Shown in pieces: positions 54,001 through 62,486 of a stretch of DNA of 64,000 nucleotides. The stretch lies in NCBI RefSeq assembly GCF_007827975.1, contig NZ_VITT01000001.1. One strand, 5' to 3'. The notes beneath the pieces were generated by a model, which saw only the letters and a list, made by a program, of their open reading frames with translations, searched no databases and was not told the origin of the DNA. The translations under genes and the position numbers were made by a program. Positions within the stretch are counted from its first letter, which is position 1; each line of letters starts with the position of its first letter. The DNA comes from Nitrospirillum viridazoti. Lineage in GTDB: Bacteria > Pseudomonadota > Alphaproteobacteria > Azospirillales > Azospirillaceae.

Positions 54001-54268
54001 TGGACACGCCGAAGCTGGAGATGGACGTCATGACGTCCAGGCCGGGAATCTGCCCCAGCTGGCGTTCCAGCGAGGCGGTGATCAGCGTGGCGGTGGTGTC
54101 GGCGCTGGCGCCGGGCAGCTGGGTGGTGACCTGGATGACGGGGAAGTCCACTTCCGGCAACGACGACACCGGCAGCGCCCGATACCCCAGGAAGCCCACC
54201 AGCACGATGCCGATCGCCAGCAGCGTGGTGGCGATCGGCCGGGCGATGAAGGGGGCGGAAACGTTCAT
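51041..54268 (-). CDS. mdtB: RND efflux transporter, MdtB-like
   Basis: A 1075-residue RND subunit. Landmarks are NVSAPFIARPIATTLLAIG, ASLERQLGQIPGLDVMTS, GTGFVVDDAIVMIENVIRY with the Asp pair in TM4, and MGIVKKNAIMMIDFAIEAER. It follows the adaptor gene with a 4-base overlap and precedes mdtC. The C-terminal tail (RTGGDRTEDLPPGAPPPGN) is longer than usual and Pro-rich. Inner membrane, proton-driven. Confidence 0.9.
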   Translation of the reverse strand: MNVSAPFIARPIATTLLAIGIVLVGFLGYRALPVSSLPEVDFPVIQVTTQLPGASADTTATLITASLERQLGQIPGLDVMTSISSFGVSNITLQFGLGHNIDDAAQDVQAAINAAGSTLPKTLPYPPTYAKVNPADPPILSLALTSETLPISTLSDTADSLLAQKLSQVSGVGRVTVQGNQRPAVRIQIQPERLAAYSLSMEDIRTALGKANVNQAKGSFDGVAQAYTITANDQIEKAEAYSDVIVTYKNGAPVHLKDVGVVTRGLENSRVGAWFNGKQGVLLDIQRQPGANIVETADRLKSKLHELQAALPAGIKLTIVADRTETIRASVRDVQQTLVLTTVLVVLVILAFLRSGRATVIPAVALPLSLIVTFGVMALCGFSLDNLSLMALTIGTGFVVDDAIVMIENVIRYIEAGEAPLPAAYKGAKQIGFTVISLTVSLVAVFIPLLFMSGIIGRLFREFSLTLTIAVVASAVVSLTVTPMMCGRLLRSHAEEQAAHRRRARWAKYSPLEWTEAGFNWMLKGYERTLSVVMRFQFLTLLVAIGTLVLTVVLYMWMPKGFLPSQDTGILAITVDGDQDSSFASMRRLQQQVADIVAQDPDVVSVTSFAGASTVNPTPNTAHLSVGLKPRDKRSANADAIAVRLSHQLSGVQGEVYVQSVQDIQIGARASRTQYQYTLADADGVELAEWAPKLVAKLRSLPQFRDVASDQQTDGRQVVLNVDRDLAARLGVSIQSIDDVLYDAFGQRQISTIYAQMNQYRVVLEVPEKLQSSPEALGRLYVPSTGGPVAVNTVAQSTQVTTNTQVPLSSLVQIETTSAPLTVNHQAQFPALTVTFNLAEGQSLGDAVDAVTKAEKDIGMPDTVTGSFAGEAAEFQTSIASEPWLIAAAVVTIYIVLGVLYESIIHPVTILSTLPSAGIGALLALWLTGNDLSLVALIGIVLLMGIVKKNAIMMIDFAIEAERVEGKSPHDSIVEACLLRFRPIMMTTMAALLGALPLALEHGTGSELRRPLGITIVGGLILSQLLTLYTTPVIYLYMERLRAWVARRTGGDRTEDLPPGAPPPGNPPHLAGLAD

Positions 54269-55743
54269 CGCGGCTGGCCGCCCTGACCGCTCTGGCTATT
54301 CGCGGGCGCGGGCTGGCCGTTGGCGGGCTGGCCATTGGCGGGCTGATTGGGATTGGGCGTGCCCTGTGGCGTCGGGCCCTGGGCCGGGTCGCTGCCCGGC
54401 TGGCCGCCCTGGTTGCGGCGGCGATGGTGTTCACCCTCGGGCCCGGCCTGGCCGTTGCCGCCCTGACCTTGCCCGCGGTGGTGTTCGCCTGTCGCGCCCG
54501 CGGGCGCCCCGGTGGCCGGCGTCGCTCCCGCCGGGGCGGCGATGTTGATCTTGGCGCCGTCCTGCAGGCGGTCCTGGCCGTTGACCACCACGCGCTCGCC
54601 CACCTGCACGCCGTCCGACAGGGCGGACTTGTCGCCTTCGTTCAGGATGACGGTGACGGGGCGGGGGGTGACGGTGTTGTCCTCGTTGACGATGTAGACG
54701 AAGGTGCCGTTGGGGCCGTGCTGGATGCTTGAGGCCGGCACCACGGCCAGCTTGGGCTTCACCTCCAGCAGCAGGCGCATGTTGACGAAGCCGCCCGGCC
54801 ACAGGCGACTGTCCTTGTTGGGGAAGGACGCCTTCAGCTTGATGGTGCCGGTGGTGGTGTCCACCTGGTTGTCCAGGGTGGTCAGGGTGCCCTTGTCCAG
54901 CTGGCGGCCGTCGGAACTGACGGCCAGCACGCTCAGCGTCTCGCCCTTGGCCAGGTGGGCGTTGATGACGTCCAGCTGCTGCTGCGGCAGGGTGAAGACG
55001 CCCGAGATGGGCTGCATCTGGGTGATGACCACCAGGCCGGTGCTGTCGCTGGAACTGACGATGTTGCCCACGTCCACCAGGCGCAGGCCGGTGCGGCCAT
55101 CGATGGGCGCCTTGGTCACGGTCCAGTCCAGATTGGTCCGGGCGGTCTCCACGGCCGCCTGGTCGTACTTCAGCGTCGCCTCATACTGGGCGACGGTGGC
55201 CTTCTGCGTGTCATAGGTCTGCTGCGTGCCGTACTTCTCGGCCGCCAGGGCGCGGTATCGCTCCAGGTCCAGCCGGGCGTTGGCCAGCTGCGCCTGGTCC
55301 TGCGCCACCTTGGCCACCGCCTGGTCATACGCCGCCTGGTACAGGCGCGGGTCGACCACGGCCAGCGTGTCGCCGGCCTTCACGGTCTGGCCTTCGGTGA
55401 AGGCGACCTTGGTCAGCTGGCCGCCGATGCGGGTCTTGACCGTGACGGTGTTCAGCGCCTGCACCGTGCCCAGGCCGTCCAGGTAGACCGGCATGTCGGC
55501 CAGCACCACCGGCGTCACCGCCACGGTGGGGATGGAGAAGCCGCCGCCGCGCCGCCCGCCGCCGGGGCCCCCGGGACCGCCCGGGGGCGGGCCACCGGCG
55601 CCAGGCCGCCCACCCGGTCCGCCACCTGGTGCACCTGGGGGGCTGCCCGCGTCCTGGCTGCTCGGCTTCTTGTGCATGACCCACCACGCGCCACCACCCA
55701 GCAGCACCACGACCAGGGCAGACACCCAAACACTGCGTCGCAT
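54265..55743 (-). CDS. mdtA: RND periplasmic adaptor, MdtA-like, with low-complexity ends
   Basis: A 492-residue membrane fusion protein. It has one N-terminal membrane helix (SVWVSALVVVLLGGGAWWV), then a Gly/Pro-rich linker of about 35 residues (GAPGGGPGGRPGAGGPPPGG and more). The normal MdtA core follows: VYLDGLGTVQALNTVTVKTR, FTEGQTVKAGDTLAVVDPR, TVTKAPIDGRTGLRLVDVGN and FPNKDSRLWPGGFVNMRL. About 90 C-terminal residues are Gln/Gly/Asn/Pro-rich with a duplicated PANGQ unit. The two tails are unusual; core length is normal. First gene of the minus-strand mdtABC operon. Confidence 0.88.
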   Translation of the reverse strand: MRRSVWVSALVVVLLGGGAWWVMHKKPSSQDAGSPPGAPGGGPGGRPGAGGPPPGGPGGPGGGRRGGGFSIPTVAVTPVVLADMPVYLDGLGTVQALNTVTVKTRIGGQLTKVAFTEGQTVKAGDTLAVVDPRLYQAAYDQAVAKVAQDQAQLANARLDLERYRALAAEKYGTQQTYDTQKATVAQYEATLKYDQAAVETARTNLDWTVTKAPIDGRTGLRLVDVGNIVSSSDSTGLVVITQMQPISGVFTLPQQQLDVINAHLAKGETLSVLAVSSDGRQLDKGTLTTLDNQVDTTTGTIKLKASFPNKDSRLWPGGFVNMRLLLEVKPKLAVVPASSIQHGPNGTFVYIVNEDNTVTPRPVTVILNEGDKSALSDGVQVGERVVVNGQDRLQDGAKINIAAPAGATPATGAPAGATGEHHRGQGQGGNGQAGPEGEHHRRRNQGGQPGSDPAQGPTPQGTPNPNQPANGQPANGQPAPANSQSGQGGQPR

Positions 55744-56051
55744 CGAAATCCCAACCTTCCCGATGATCTCTGGAACCCGGGTTTATACGCCGGCCGTCCG
55801 AAGATCCTGTTGTCTCGCTTATTCCCACGGATGGGCGTGGCCGGTAAGATTTGAAAAGGCCCGTACCCGACTGCCCTGCCTAGTATTTCGCGCCTTCTCT
55901 TACCCCGAAAACCGCCAGGCGTCAGCACCGCTTGCACCCGGCCGTCTGGGTCCGCTTCGCCGCCCATCCTTGGGGCCATCCCGCCCCTTGCCGGCCGGCG
56001 GGCTATAGCGGTACCGGGTGACGGTTTTATGTCATCCCACACCAGATACCG

Positions 56052-56071
56052 CCTGCGCCAATTGGCGCAGG
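56052..56071. promoter_or_regulatory. Perfect 20-bp palindrome
   Basis: CCTGCGCCAATTGGCGCAGG is fully self-complementary with no loop, as expected for a dimer-binding operator. It lies about 310 bases upstream of mdtA and 390 bases upstream of the small plus-strand gene. Confidence 0.5.
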
Positions 56072-56310
56072 ACGGGGTAAAGCCGCGCTTGGCGGCATGA
56101 TCGGAACCGGATGATTTTGCATTGCGGCAAATCGCGCTCTGGTTAGGGGTTGACGCGGGTCCCCCACCCGGTTTATTGGCGGGCCGTCGGTTGCCCTCCA
56201 CCGTCTGGAACTCCGGTTCCGCACGATGGGCGGCATGCCGTCAACCCCAAGAGAACAGTCACCCTGAGAATGAACCCTCGACCTAGTGAGAGCGGCGCGG
56301 ACCCGTTTGG

Positions 56311-56413
56311 CCGGACCCATCCGGTGCGACTGGTCGCTACAGACCGCCAGCCGGGACAGGGGTGTGGGTGGGAGCGTCGGGCCCCTCGCTGAGACGGGGG
56401 CATTGACGCCCCC
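56311..56413 (+). promoter_or_regulatory. Run of hairpins, candidate structured leader
   Basis: CCGGA-ccca-TCCGG (56311-56324), GGTC-gctaca-GACC (56332-56345) and GGGGGC-attgac-GCCCCC (56396-56413) occur in order just before the small gene at 56463. No known riboswitch consensus was recognised. The stems are short and the region is GC-rich, so chance pairing is possible. Confidence 0.3.
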
Positions 56414-56462
56414 ATCCCCGCCTTCGTCCCCGCCGGGCACCGGCCGCGTGACGGAGGCAGCA

Positions 56463-56708
56463 ATGGCCCTCAACAAGACCCGTTTTTCCGCCGGGACCGA
56501 TCCCGTGTCCGCCGTCATGGCGGCGGCGGCCCGTGCCGCGCAGGCGCAGCGCGCGGCCCTCTCTGGCCATGGCCTCACCCTGGTGTGGCGGCAGGATGCC
56601 GCCGGCCGCCCCGTTATGGGCTGGATGCTGATGCGCCGGCCGGTGGCCGCCAACGACATCGCCGCCAACGACGCACCGTCGGAGGGCCGAACGCGGTACG
56701 CCCGCTGA
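56463..56708 (+). CDS. Small hypothetical protein upstream of an ABC importer
   Basis: An 81-residue protein with a good ribosome site (GGAGG, 6 bases before the ATG). It has an Ala/Gln/Arg-rich helix (VSAVMAAAARAAQAQRAAL), then GLTLVWRQDAAGRPVMGWMLMRRP. No signal peptide or membrane helix. It ends 75 bases before the permease gene and may share its transcript. No family recognised. Confidence 0.55.
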   Translation: MALNKTRFSAGTDPVSAVMAAAARAAQAQRAALSGHGLTLVWRQDAAGRPVMGWMLMRRPVAANDIAANDAPSEGRTRYAR

Positions 56709-56783
56709 CCGGTACCTGATTCCCCTGACGCTGTTCGGGCCCGACACCACTTCCGAAACCAAGGGTGACGGGGGGAACGGCCA

Positions 56784-58538
56784 ATGACCATGCATGTCCT
56801 TCACGGCGGCCGTGACGGGCTGGGATCACCCAGCCCGCTGGCCCGCCTGGCGCCGTCTCGCTGGGACGTGGTGGCCTTGCCGCTGGTCCTGGGCCTGCTG
56901 GCCCTGCTGGTCTTCGGCGGGCACGAGGTGGCGCAGCCGCTGTCGCAGCTGGCACGCACGCCCATCACCCTGGACCCGTGGACACTGCCCTACTATGCCC
57001 TGCGCACGACGCTGCGCATGCTGGCGGCCCTGGGCGCGTCCCTGCTGTTCACCCTGGTCTACGCGCCGCTGGCGGTGAAAAGCCAGCGCGCGGGGCAGAT
57101 CCTCATCCCGGCGCTGGACATCCTGCAGTCCGTGCCGGTGCTGACCTACCTGTCCTTCACCGTGACCTTCTTCCTGGGCTTGTTCCCCGGCCAGGTGGTG
57201 GGGGCGGAGCTGGCCTCCATCTTCGCCATCTTCACCAGCCAGGCCTGGAACATGACCTTCAGCTTCTACCAGTCGCTGCGGACGGTGCCGTCCGACCTGG
57301 AAGAGGTGTGCACGGGCTATCACTTCTCCACCTGGCAGCGCTACTGGCGGCTGGAGGTGCCCTTCGCCATCCCCGGCCTGGTCTGGAACATGATGATGAG
57401 CATGTCCGGCGGCTGGTTCTTCGTCGTGGCCGCCGAGGCGGTGACGGTGGGCAGCACCACCATCACCCTGCCGGGCGTGGGCGCCTATCTGGCGCTGGCC
57501 ATCGAGCAGCGCGACCTGGGCGCCATCGGCTGGGTCATCCTGACCATGCTGGGCGTCATCATCCTCTATGACCAGCTGCTGTTCCGGCCGCTGGTCGCCT
57601 GGGCCGACCGCTTCCGCGCCGACACCGTGCAGGCAGAGGAACGCCCCACCTCCTGGGTGCTGACCATGGTGGAACGCTCCACCCTGTTCCGCACCCTGGG
57701 CCGGCCGGCCGGCGGCGCCGCCCGCGCCACCCTGCGCTGGCGCCTGCCGTCCCTGCCCAAGCTGCCGGCACCCAGGCTCAGCCCCCGGGCCGTCCGCATG
57801 GGGGATTATGTGTGGCAGGGCGCCCTGGCCGTCATGGCACTGTATGTGGCGGTGCACGGCATCCAATTCATGGCCACCGGTATCACCTGGGGTGATGTCG
57901 GCCATGTTGTGCTGCTGGGCCTGGCCACCATGGTCCGGGTGGTGGTGCTGATCGTCCTGGCGGCGGTCATCTGGGTACCGATCGGGGTGATGGTGGGCAT
58001 GCGCCCGCGCCTGGCCGCCATCGTCCAGCCGCTGGCCCAGTTCCTGGCCGCCTTCCCGTCCAACCTGTTCTTCCCCGTGGCGGTGGCGGCCATCGTGCAC
58101 TGGACCCTGAACCCGGACATCTGGCTGTCGCCGCTGATGATCCTGGGCACGCAGTGGTACATCCTGTTCAACGTGGTGGCCGGGTCCCAGGCCTACCCCG
58201 TGGATCTGCGCGACGTCATCGCCAACCTGCGCCTGCGCGGCTGGCGCAAGTGGCGCGACGCCCTGCTGCCCGGTGTCTTTCCCCACCTGGTGACGGGGGC
58301 CATCACCGCCAGCGGCGGCGCCTGGAACGCCAGCATCGTGGCCGAGGCCGTGTCCTGGGGCGATACCCACGTCCAGGCGCGTGGACTTGGCGCCTACATC
58401 GCCCAGATGACGACGGACGCCGACTTCCCCCGCCTGGTGCTGGGCAACGTCGTCATGGTCTGCTTCGTCGTGCTGTTCAACCGCCTGGTCTGGCGCCCGC
58501 TGTACGCGTACGCCGAACGCCGTCTGCGCGTGTCCTGA
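56784..58538 (+). CDS. ABC transporter permease, NitT/TauT type, double-length
   Basis: A 584-residue protein with two tandem permease units. The first half has the EAA-type loop DLEEVCTGYHFSTWQRYWRLEVPFAIPGLVWN (about 172-204, shown by position) and the second has DLRDVIANLRLRGWRKWRDALLPGVFPHLVTG (about 472-503). Each half has five or six membrane segments and an AEAVTVG/AEAVSWG motif. A fused double permease would replace the usual homodimer. The partner ATPase is 19 bases downstream. There is no substrate-binding protein gene nearby. Members of the NitT/TauT group import nitrate, sulfonates or related anions; the ligand is unknown here. Confidence 0.88.
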   Translation: MTMHVLHGGRDGLGSPSPLARLAPSRWDVVALPLVLGLLALLVFGGHEVAQPLSQLARTPITLDPWTLPYYALRTTLRMLAALGASLLFTLVYAPLAVKSQRAGQILIPALDILQSVPVLTYLSFTVTFFLGLFPGQVVGAELASIFAIFTSQAWNMTFSFYQSLRTVPSDLEEVCTGYHFSTWQRYWRLEVPFAIPGLVWNMMMSMSGGWFFVVAAEAVTVGSTTITLPGVGAYLALAIEQRDLGAIGWVILTMLGVIILYDQLLFRPLVAWADRFRADTVQAEERPTSWVLTMVERSTLFRTLGRPAGGAARATLRWRLPSLPKLPAPRLSPRAVRMGDYVWQGALAVMALYVAVHGIQFMATGITWGDVGHVVLLGLATMVRVVVLIVLAAVIWVPIGVMVGMRPRLAAIVQPLAQFLAAFPSNLFFPVAVAAIVHWTLNPDIWLSPLMILGTQWYILFNVVAGSQAYPVDLRDVIANLRLRGWRKWRDALLPGVFPHLVTGAITASGGAWNASIVAEAVSWGDTHVQARGLGAYIAQMTTDADFPRLVLGNVVMVCFVVLFNRLVWRPLYAYAERRLRVS

Positions 58539-58557
58539 AGGAACGGAGGTCCCCGTC

Positions 58558-59967
58558 ATGAACCTGACCCCGAAGTCCCTGCGCGCGGCCCTGGGCGCGC
58601 ATGCCCCGGCCGATCTCGCCACCGCCGGAGTCGCCCCCCATGGCGCATCCTCCGGCCCGCGCCCGCTGCCCAGCGGCGTGCCCATCCTGACGGTGAAGGA
58701 CGTCTGCAAGCGTTACGACGCCGACCCCGACAGCCCCCTGGTGTTGGACAACGTCAACATGACGGTGGACCGGCGCGAGATCGTGGCCCTGCTGGGGCGC
58801 TCCGGCTCCGGCAAGTCCACCCTGCTGCGCATCATCGCCGGATTGCTGTCCTCCACCTCGGGCCAGGTGTCCGTGGCGGGCAAGCCGGTGTCCGGCCCGG
58901 CGAACGACGTGGCCATGGTCTTCCAGTCATTCGCCCTGTTCCCCTGGCTGACGGTGCTGGAGAACGTGCAGGTGGGCCTGGAGGCGCGCGGCGTGCCCCC
59001 GGCGGAGATGCGCAAGCGCGCGCTGGCTGCCATCGACCTCATCGGCCTGGACGGGTTCGAGAATGCCTATCCCCGCGAACTGTCGGGCGGCATGCGCCAG
59101 CGCGTGGGCTTCGCCCGCGCCCTGGTGCTGGACCCCGGCATCCTGCTGCTGGACGAGCCGTTCTCGGCCCTGGACGTGCTGACGGCTGAAACCGTCCGCA
59201 CCGACTTCCTGGACCTGTGGGGCGATGGTCACCTGGCCATCGGCGCCGTGTTGCTGGTCACCCATAACATCGAGGAGGCGGTGCAGATGTGCGACCGCAT
59301 CCTGGTGATGTCGTCCAACCCCGGCCGCGTGGCGGCGGAGATCGAGGTGACGCTGCCCCATCCGCGCGTCCGCACCGACCCGGCCTTCCGCCAGCTGGTG
59401 GACCACATCTATGGCCTGATGACCCGCCGGCGCAAGGCGGCGCCGGGCATCGCCGAAACACTGGCCGCCGGCCTCAGCCTGCAGCTGCCGCATGTGTCGA
59501 CCAACGTGCTGGCCGGCCTGATGGAAATGGTGGATGCCGAGCCGCACAACGGCGTGGCCGACCTGCCCGTCATCTCCTCTGCCCTGCAGATGTCCACCGA
59601 CGACTTGCTGAAGGTGGCGGAAACCTTGCAGATGCTCGGCTTCGCCGAGGTCGTGGAGGGCGACATCCGCCTGCTGCCCCCGGCGCGGCAATTCGCACAG
59701 GCCGAGCTGGACGTGCGCAAGCGCCTGTTCGCCGACCACCTGCTGCAACGCATCCCGCTGGCCAGTCACATCCGCCGCGTTCTGCAGGAACGCCCCAACC
59801 ACCGCGCCCCCCGGCCCCGCTTCGAGACGGAGCTGGAGGACCATATGTCCGAGACCGCGGCGGATGAGACGCTGAAGGCCATGATCAGCTGGGCGCGCTA
59901 CGCCGAGGTCTTCGCCTATGACGGCGACACGGCGCAGTTCCACCTGGACGCGGAGGAGGAGGCTTAA
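58558..59967 (+). CDS. ABC transporter ATPase with C-terminal AAA-associated domain
   Basis: A 469-residue protein. The ATPase part is of the NitT/TauT (SsuB/TauB) group: Walker A GRSGSGKST (80-88), Q-loop VFQSFALFPWLTVLEN, signature LSGGMRQRVGFARALVLDPG and Walker B LLLDEPFSALD. Residues about 300-450 are an added helical domain (AETLAAGLSLQLPHVSTNVL, then RRVLQERPNHRAPRPRFETEL) like the AAA-associated C-terminal domain seen in some such ATPases; it may regulate the transporter. Partner of the double permease, 19 bases upstream. Confidence 0.9.
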   Translation: MNLTPKSLRAALGAHAPADLATAGVAPHGASSGPRPLPSGVPILTVKDVCKRYDADPDSPLVLDNVNMTVDRREIVALLGRSGSGKSTLLRIIAGLLSSTSGQVSVAGKPVSGPANDVAMVFQSFALFPWLTVLENVQVGLEARGVPPAEMRKRALAAIDLIGLDGFENAYPRELSGGMRQRVGFARALVLDPGILLLDEPFSALDVLTAETVRTDFLDLWGDGHLAIGAVLLVTHNIEEAVQMCDRILVMSSNPGRVAAEIEVTLPHPRVRTDPAFRQLVDHIYGLMTRRRKAAPGIAETLAAGLSLQLPHVSTNVLAGLMEMVDAEPHNGVADLPVISSALQMSTDDLLKVAETLQMLGFAEVVEGDIRLLPPARQFAQAELDVRKRLFADHLLQRIPLASHIRRVLQERPNHRAPRPRFETELEDHMSETAADETLKAMISWARYAEVFAYDGDTAQFHLDAEEEA

Positions 59968-59972
59968 CGCGT

Positions 59973-60066
59973 TTCCTCAGGCGCCGGCGCCCGCGTCCGC
60001 GGCTTTGGCTTTCCTCGCTTTCCAGTCCGCACCACTCCCCGGAAAGCTCCGGCGCATGCGGTCGCG
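59973..60066 (-). repeat. Dispersed repeat of about 92 bp, copy B
   Basis: The inverted partner of 44445-44536, here directly after the ATPase stop. The reverse strand has AGCTTTCCGGGGA, GGACTGGAAAGCGAGGA and GCCAAAGCCGCGGA in the same order and spacing. Confidence 0.75.
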
Positions 60067-60120
60067 TCCTAGGGAAGAGGGCAAGGGGGCGCTCTGGTTT
60101 TACGAGAAGAGACTTGGCAG

Positions 60121-60158
60121 AACGGGCCGCCGGTGGTGCACTGCGCGGCCCGTTCCCT
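60121..60158 (+). terminator. Intrinsic terminator in the leader of the S9 peptidase gene
   Basis: AACGGGCCGC (60121-60130) pairs with GCGGCCCGTT (60145-60154), followed by CCCTTTTC. It would end the ABC operon transcript only 16 bases before the next start codon. Confidence 0.75.
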
Positions 60159-60174
60159 TTTCTGGATACCGCCC

Positions 60175-62379
60175 ATGGCCCGCTTGGCTACCTCCCGAAT
60201 CATCGCCCTATCCTTGGCTGGAGCGGCTTGGTTTGGCGGTGGCGCCGGGGCCGTGGGCCTGCCCTCCACGCCGGCCAAGCCGGTAACGGACAGCTTTTTC
60301 GGCCAGGCGGTCGCGGATCCCTATCGCTGGCTGGAGGATTGGTCGGATCCAGTGGTGAAGCGCTGGTCGGCCGATGAAAACGCCTACAGCCGCGTCTACC
60401 TGGACGCCGTGCCCCAGCGCGCCGCCATCAAGGCCCGCCTGGAGTCGCTGATCGCCGCCACGCCCAGCCGCTATTCCGGAATACGCGCCGCTGGCGGCCA
60501 TCTGTTCGCCCGCTACACCGACCCGCGCCTGCAACAGCCGCAGGTGGTCATGATCGATGACGGGATGACCACGGCGCCCTCGCGCGACCTGGCGGTGAAG
60601 GTGGTGATCGACCCCAACAAGATCGATCCGCATGGCCTGACGGCGGTGGACTGGTTCGTGCCTTCCCCCGACGGCCGGCTGGTGGCCGCCAGCCTGTCCA
60701 CGGGCGGCAGCGAGAACGGCAGTGTCCATGTCTTCGACACCGCCACCGGGGCGGAGGTGGGGGAGGTCATTCCCCGCGTGCAATATCCCACCGGCGGTGG
60801 CGACTTGGCCTGGTCCGCGGATGGCAAGGGCTTCTGGTACACCCGCTACCCGGGGGAGGAGCGGCCGGAGGCCGACCGTCATTTCTACATGCAGGTCTAC
60901 TGGCACCCGCTGGGTGGCGATCCGCGCAACGACAGCTATGTGCTGGGCCGCGATTTCCCCCGCATCGCGGAGGTGGAGCTGGACAACCGCGAAGGCACGG
61001 CGCCCCTGGTCATCTCCGTCGCCAACGGCGATGGTGGGGAGTTCGAGCATTTCCTGCTGCCCCAGGCCGCCGGGCCCACCGGCACGCCGGTGCCGGTCAC
61101 CCGGTTCGCCGACAAGGTGGTGGCGGTGGCGCCCGGGCCGGACGGCGCGCTTTATCTGATTTCCCGCCTGAACGCGCCGGCAGGGCGCCTGCTGCGCCTG
61201 GCGCCGGGGGATACCAACCTGGCCCATGCCAAGGTGCTGGTGCCCGAGGGCAAGGCGGCGCTGCTGTCCGACCGAGGCTCCCACTCCCTGGCCGTGACGG
61301 ACAGCCGCGTCTATCTGCGCCGTATCGAAGGCGGCCCCATCACCGTGGCCATGGTGGCGCCCGCCACGGGCCAGCCGCTGGGCCCGCTGCCCCTGCCGCC
61401 GGTTTCCGCCAACCATGAGCTGGTGCCGCTGGCCGGCAACCGCGTGCTCTATGACATGACCACCTATCTCAAGGCGCCCGCCTATTCCATCTATGACGAG
61501 CGCCGGCAGAGTATGGACGAGACCAAGCTGTCCGCCGCCGGCGGGCTGGATTTCAGTGATGCCGAGGTGGTGCGCGACGCCGCCACCTCCGCCGATGGCA
61601 CCTCGGTGCCGGTCACCATCGTTATCCCGAAGGGCGCGCGCAAAGGGGGCAAGGCGCCCGCGCTGCTGACCGGCTACGGCGGCTTCGGTGTCAGCCTGAC
61701 GCCGGGCCAGCTGACGGCGGAACAGCGCCTGTGGCTGGATGCCGGCGGCATCTACGCCATCGCCAACTTGCGCGGCGGGGCGGAATTCGGCGAGGCCTGG
61801 CACGACGCCGGCCGCCTGACCAACAAGCAGCATGTCTTCGATGATTTCGCCGCCGTGGCCCGCCTGCTGGTGCAGCGGGGCTATACCGATGCCGACCATC
61901 TGGCCCTGATCGGCGGCAGCAACGGCGGCCTGCTGATGGGCGCCACCCTGACCCAGCATCCGGAACTGGCCCGCGCCGTGGTGGGTAATGTCGGCATCTA
62001 CGACATGGTGCGGACGGAACTGGACCCTAACGGCGCCTTCAACATCACCGAATACGGCACCGTGAAGGAGCCGGCGCAGTTCCAGGCGCTGTACGCCTAT
62101 TCTCCCTATCACCATGTGAAGGACGGCGTGCGCTATCCCGCCGTCCTGCTGGCGACGGGGGAGAATGACGGCCGGGTGAACCCCATGCATTCGCGCAAGA
62201 TGGTGGCCCGGCTGCAGGCGGCGGACCCTGCCGGCCTGCCCATCCTGCTGCGCACCACCGCCAATGCCGGTCACGGCCACGGTAGTTCCCTGGCCGAGCG
62301 CGTGGCCCTGTCGACCGATATCTACGGCTTCCTGTTCGACCAGCTGGCCATGACCCTGCCGCTGCCGTCGGCCAAGTGA
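60175..62379 (+). CDS. Prolyl oligopeptidase family (S9) serine peptidase
   Basis: A 734-residue protein with a probable signal peptide (MARLATSRIIALSLAGAAWFGG). The N-terminal half is the seven-bladed propeller of prolyl oligopeptidase, opening with DPYRWLEDWSDPVVKRW. The C-terminal hydrolase has NLRGGAEFGEAWHDAGRL, the nucleophile Ser582 in GGSNGGLLMG, ENDGRVNPMHSRKM with the Asp, and the His in NAGHGHG. It cleaves short proline-containing peptides, here probably in the periplasm. The start was placed at 60175 because 60133 would put the terminator stem within the coding sequence. It fits the window's theme of secreted peptidases. Confidence 0.9.
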   Translation: MARLATSRIIALSLAGAAWFGGGAGAVGLPSTPAKPVTDSFFGQAVADPYRWLEDWSDPVVKRWSADENAYSRVYLDAVPQRAAIKARLESLIAATPSRYSGIRAAGGHLFARYTDPRLQQPQVVMIDDGMTTAPSRDLAVKVVIDPNKIDPHGLTAVDWFVPSPDGRLVAASLSTGGSENGSVHVFDTATGAEVGEVIPRVQYPTGGGDLAWSADGKGFWYTRYPGEERPEADRHFYMQVYWHPLGGDPRNDSYVLGRDFPRIAEVELDNREGTAPLVISVANGDGGEFEHFLLPQAAGPTGTPVPVTRFADKVVAVAPGPDGALYLISRLNAPAGRLLRLAPGDTNLAHAKVLVPEGKAALLSDRGSHSLAVTDSRVYLRRIEGGPITVAMVAPATGQPLGPLPLPPVSANHELVPLAGNRVLYDMTTYLKAPAYSIYDERRQSMDETKLSAAGGLDFSDAEVVRDAATSADGTSVPVTIVIPKGARKGGKAPALLTGYGGFGVSLTPGQLTAEQRLWLDAGGIYAIANLRGGAEFGEAWHDAGRLTNKQHVFDDFAAVARLLVQRGYTDADHLALIGGSNGGLLMGATLTQHPELARAVVGNVGIYDMVRTELDPNGAFNITEYGTVKEPAQFQALYAYSPYHHVKDGVRYPAVLLATGENDGRVNPMHSRKMVARLQAADPAGLPILLRTTANAGHGHGSSLAERVALSTDIYGFLFDQLAMTLPLPSAK

Positions 62380-62486
62380 CGCATTAAGCCGGGTGGCGCA
62401 TTAAGGCTGTCGCGGGCGGGGCGGCTGGCCCATAGTAGGGGCCTGTTTTTCCTGATCCTGTTCCCCGCAAGGAACCGCCTGGTGCC

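Larger units (their letters stand above)
55744..56462. other. Intergenic region between mdtABC and the ABC importer operon
   Basis: 719 bases between divergent transcription units. It contains a perfect 20-base palindrome (56052-56071) and, from about 56290 to 56413, several adjacent short hairpins that could form a structured leader for the plus-strand genes. No protein-coding frame in it is convincing. The mdtA promoter should be near 55750-55950. Confidence 0.5.

Noticed and set aside
56380..56460. TPP riboswitch, because of CTGAGA before a small gene
   Set aside because: The rest of the THI-box consensus, including the GAACCTGAT segment, is absent.
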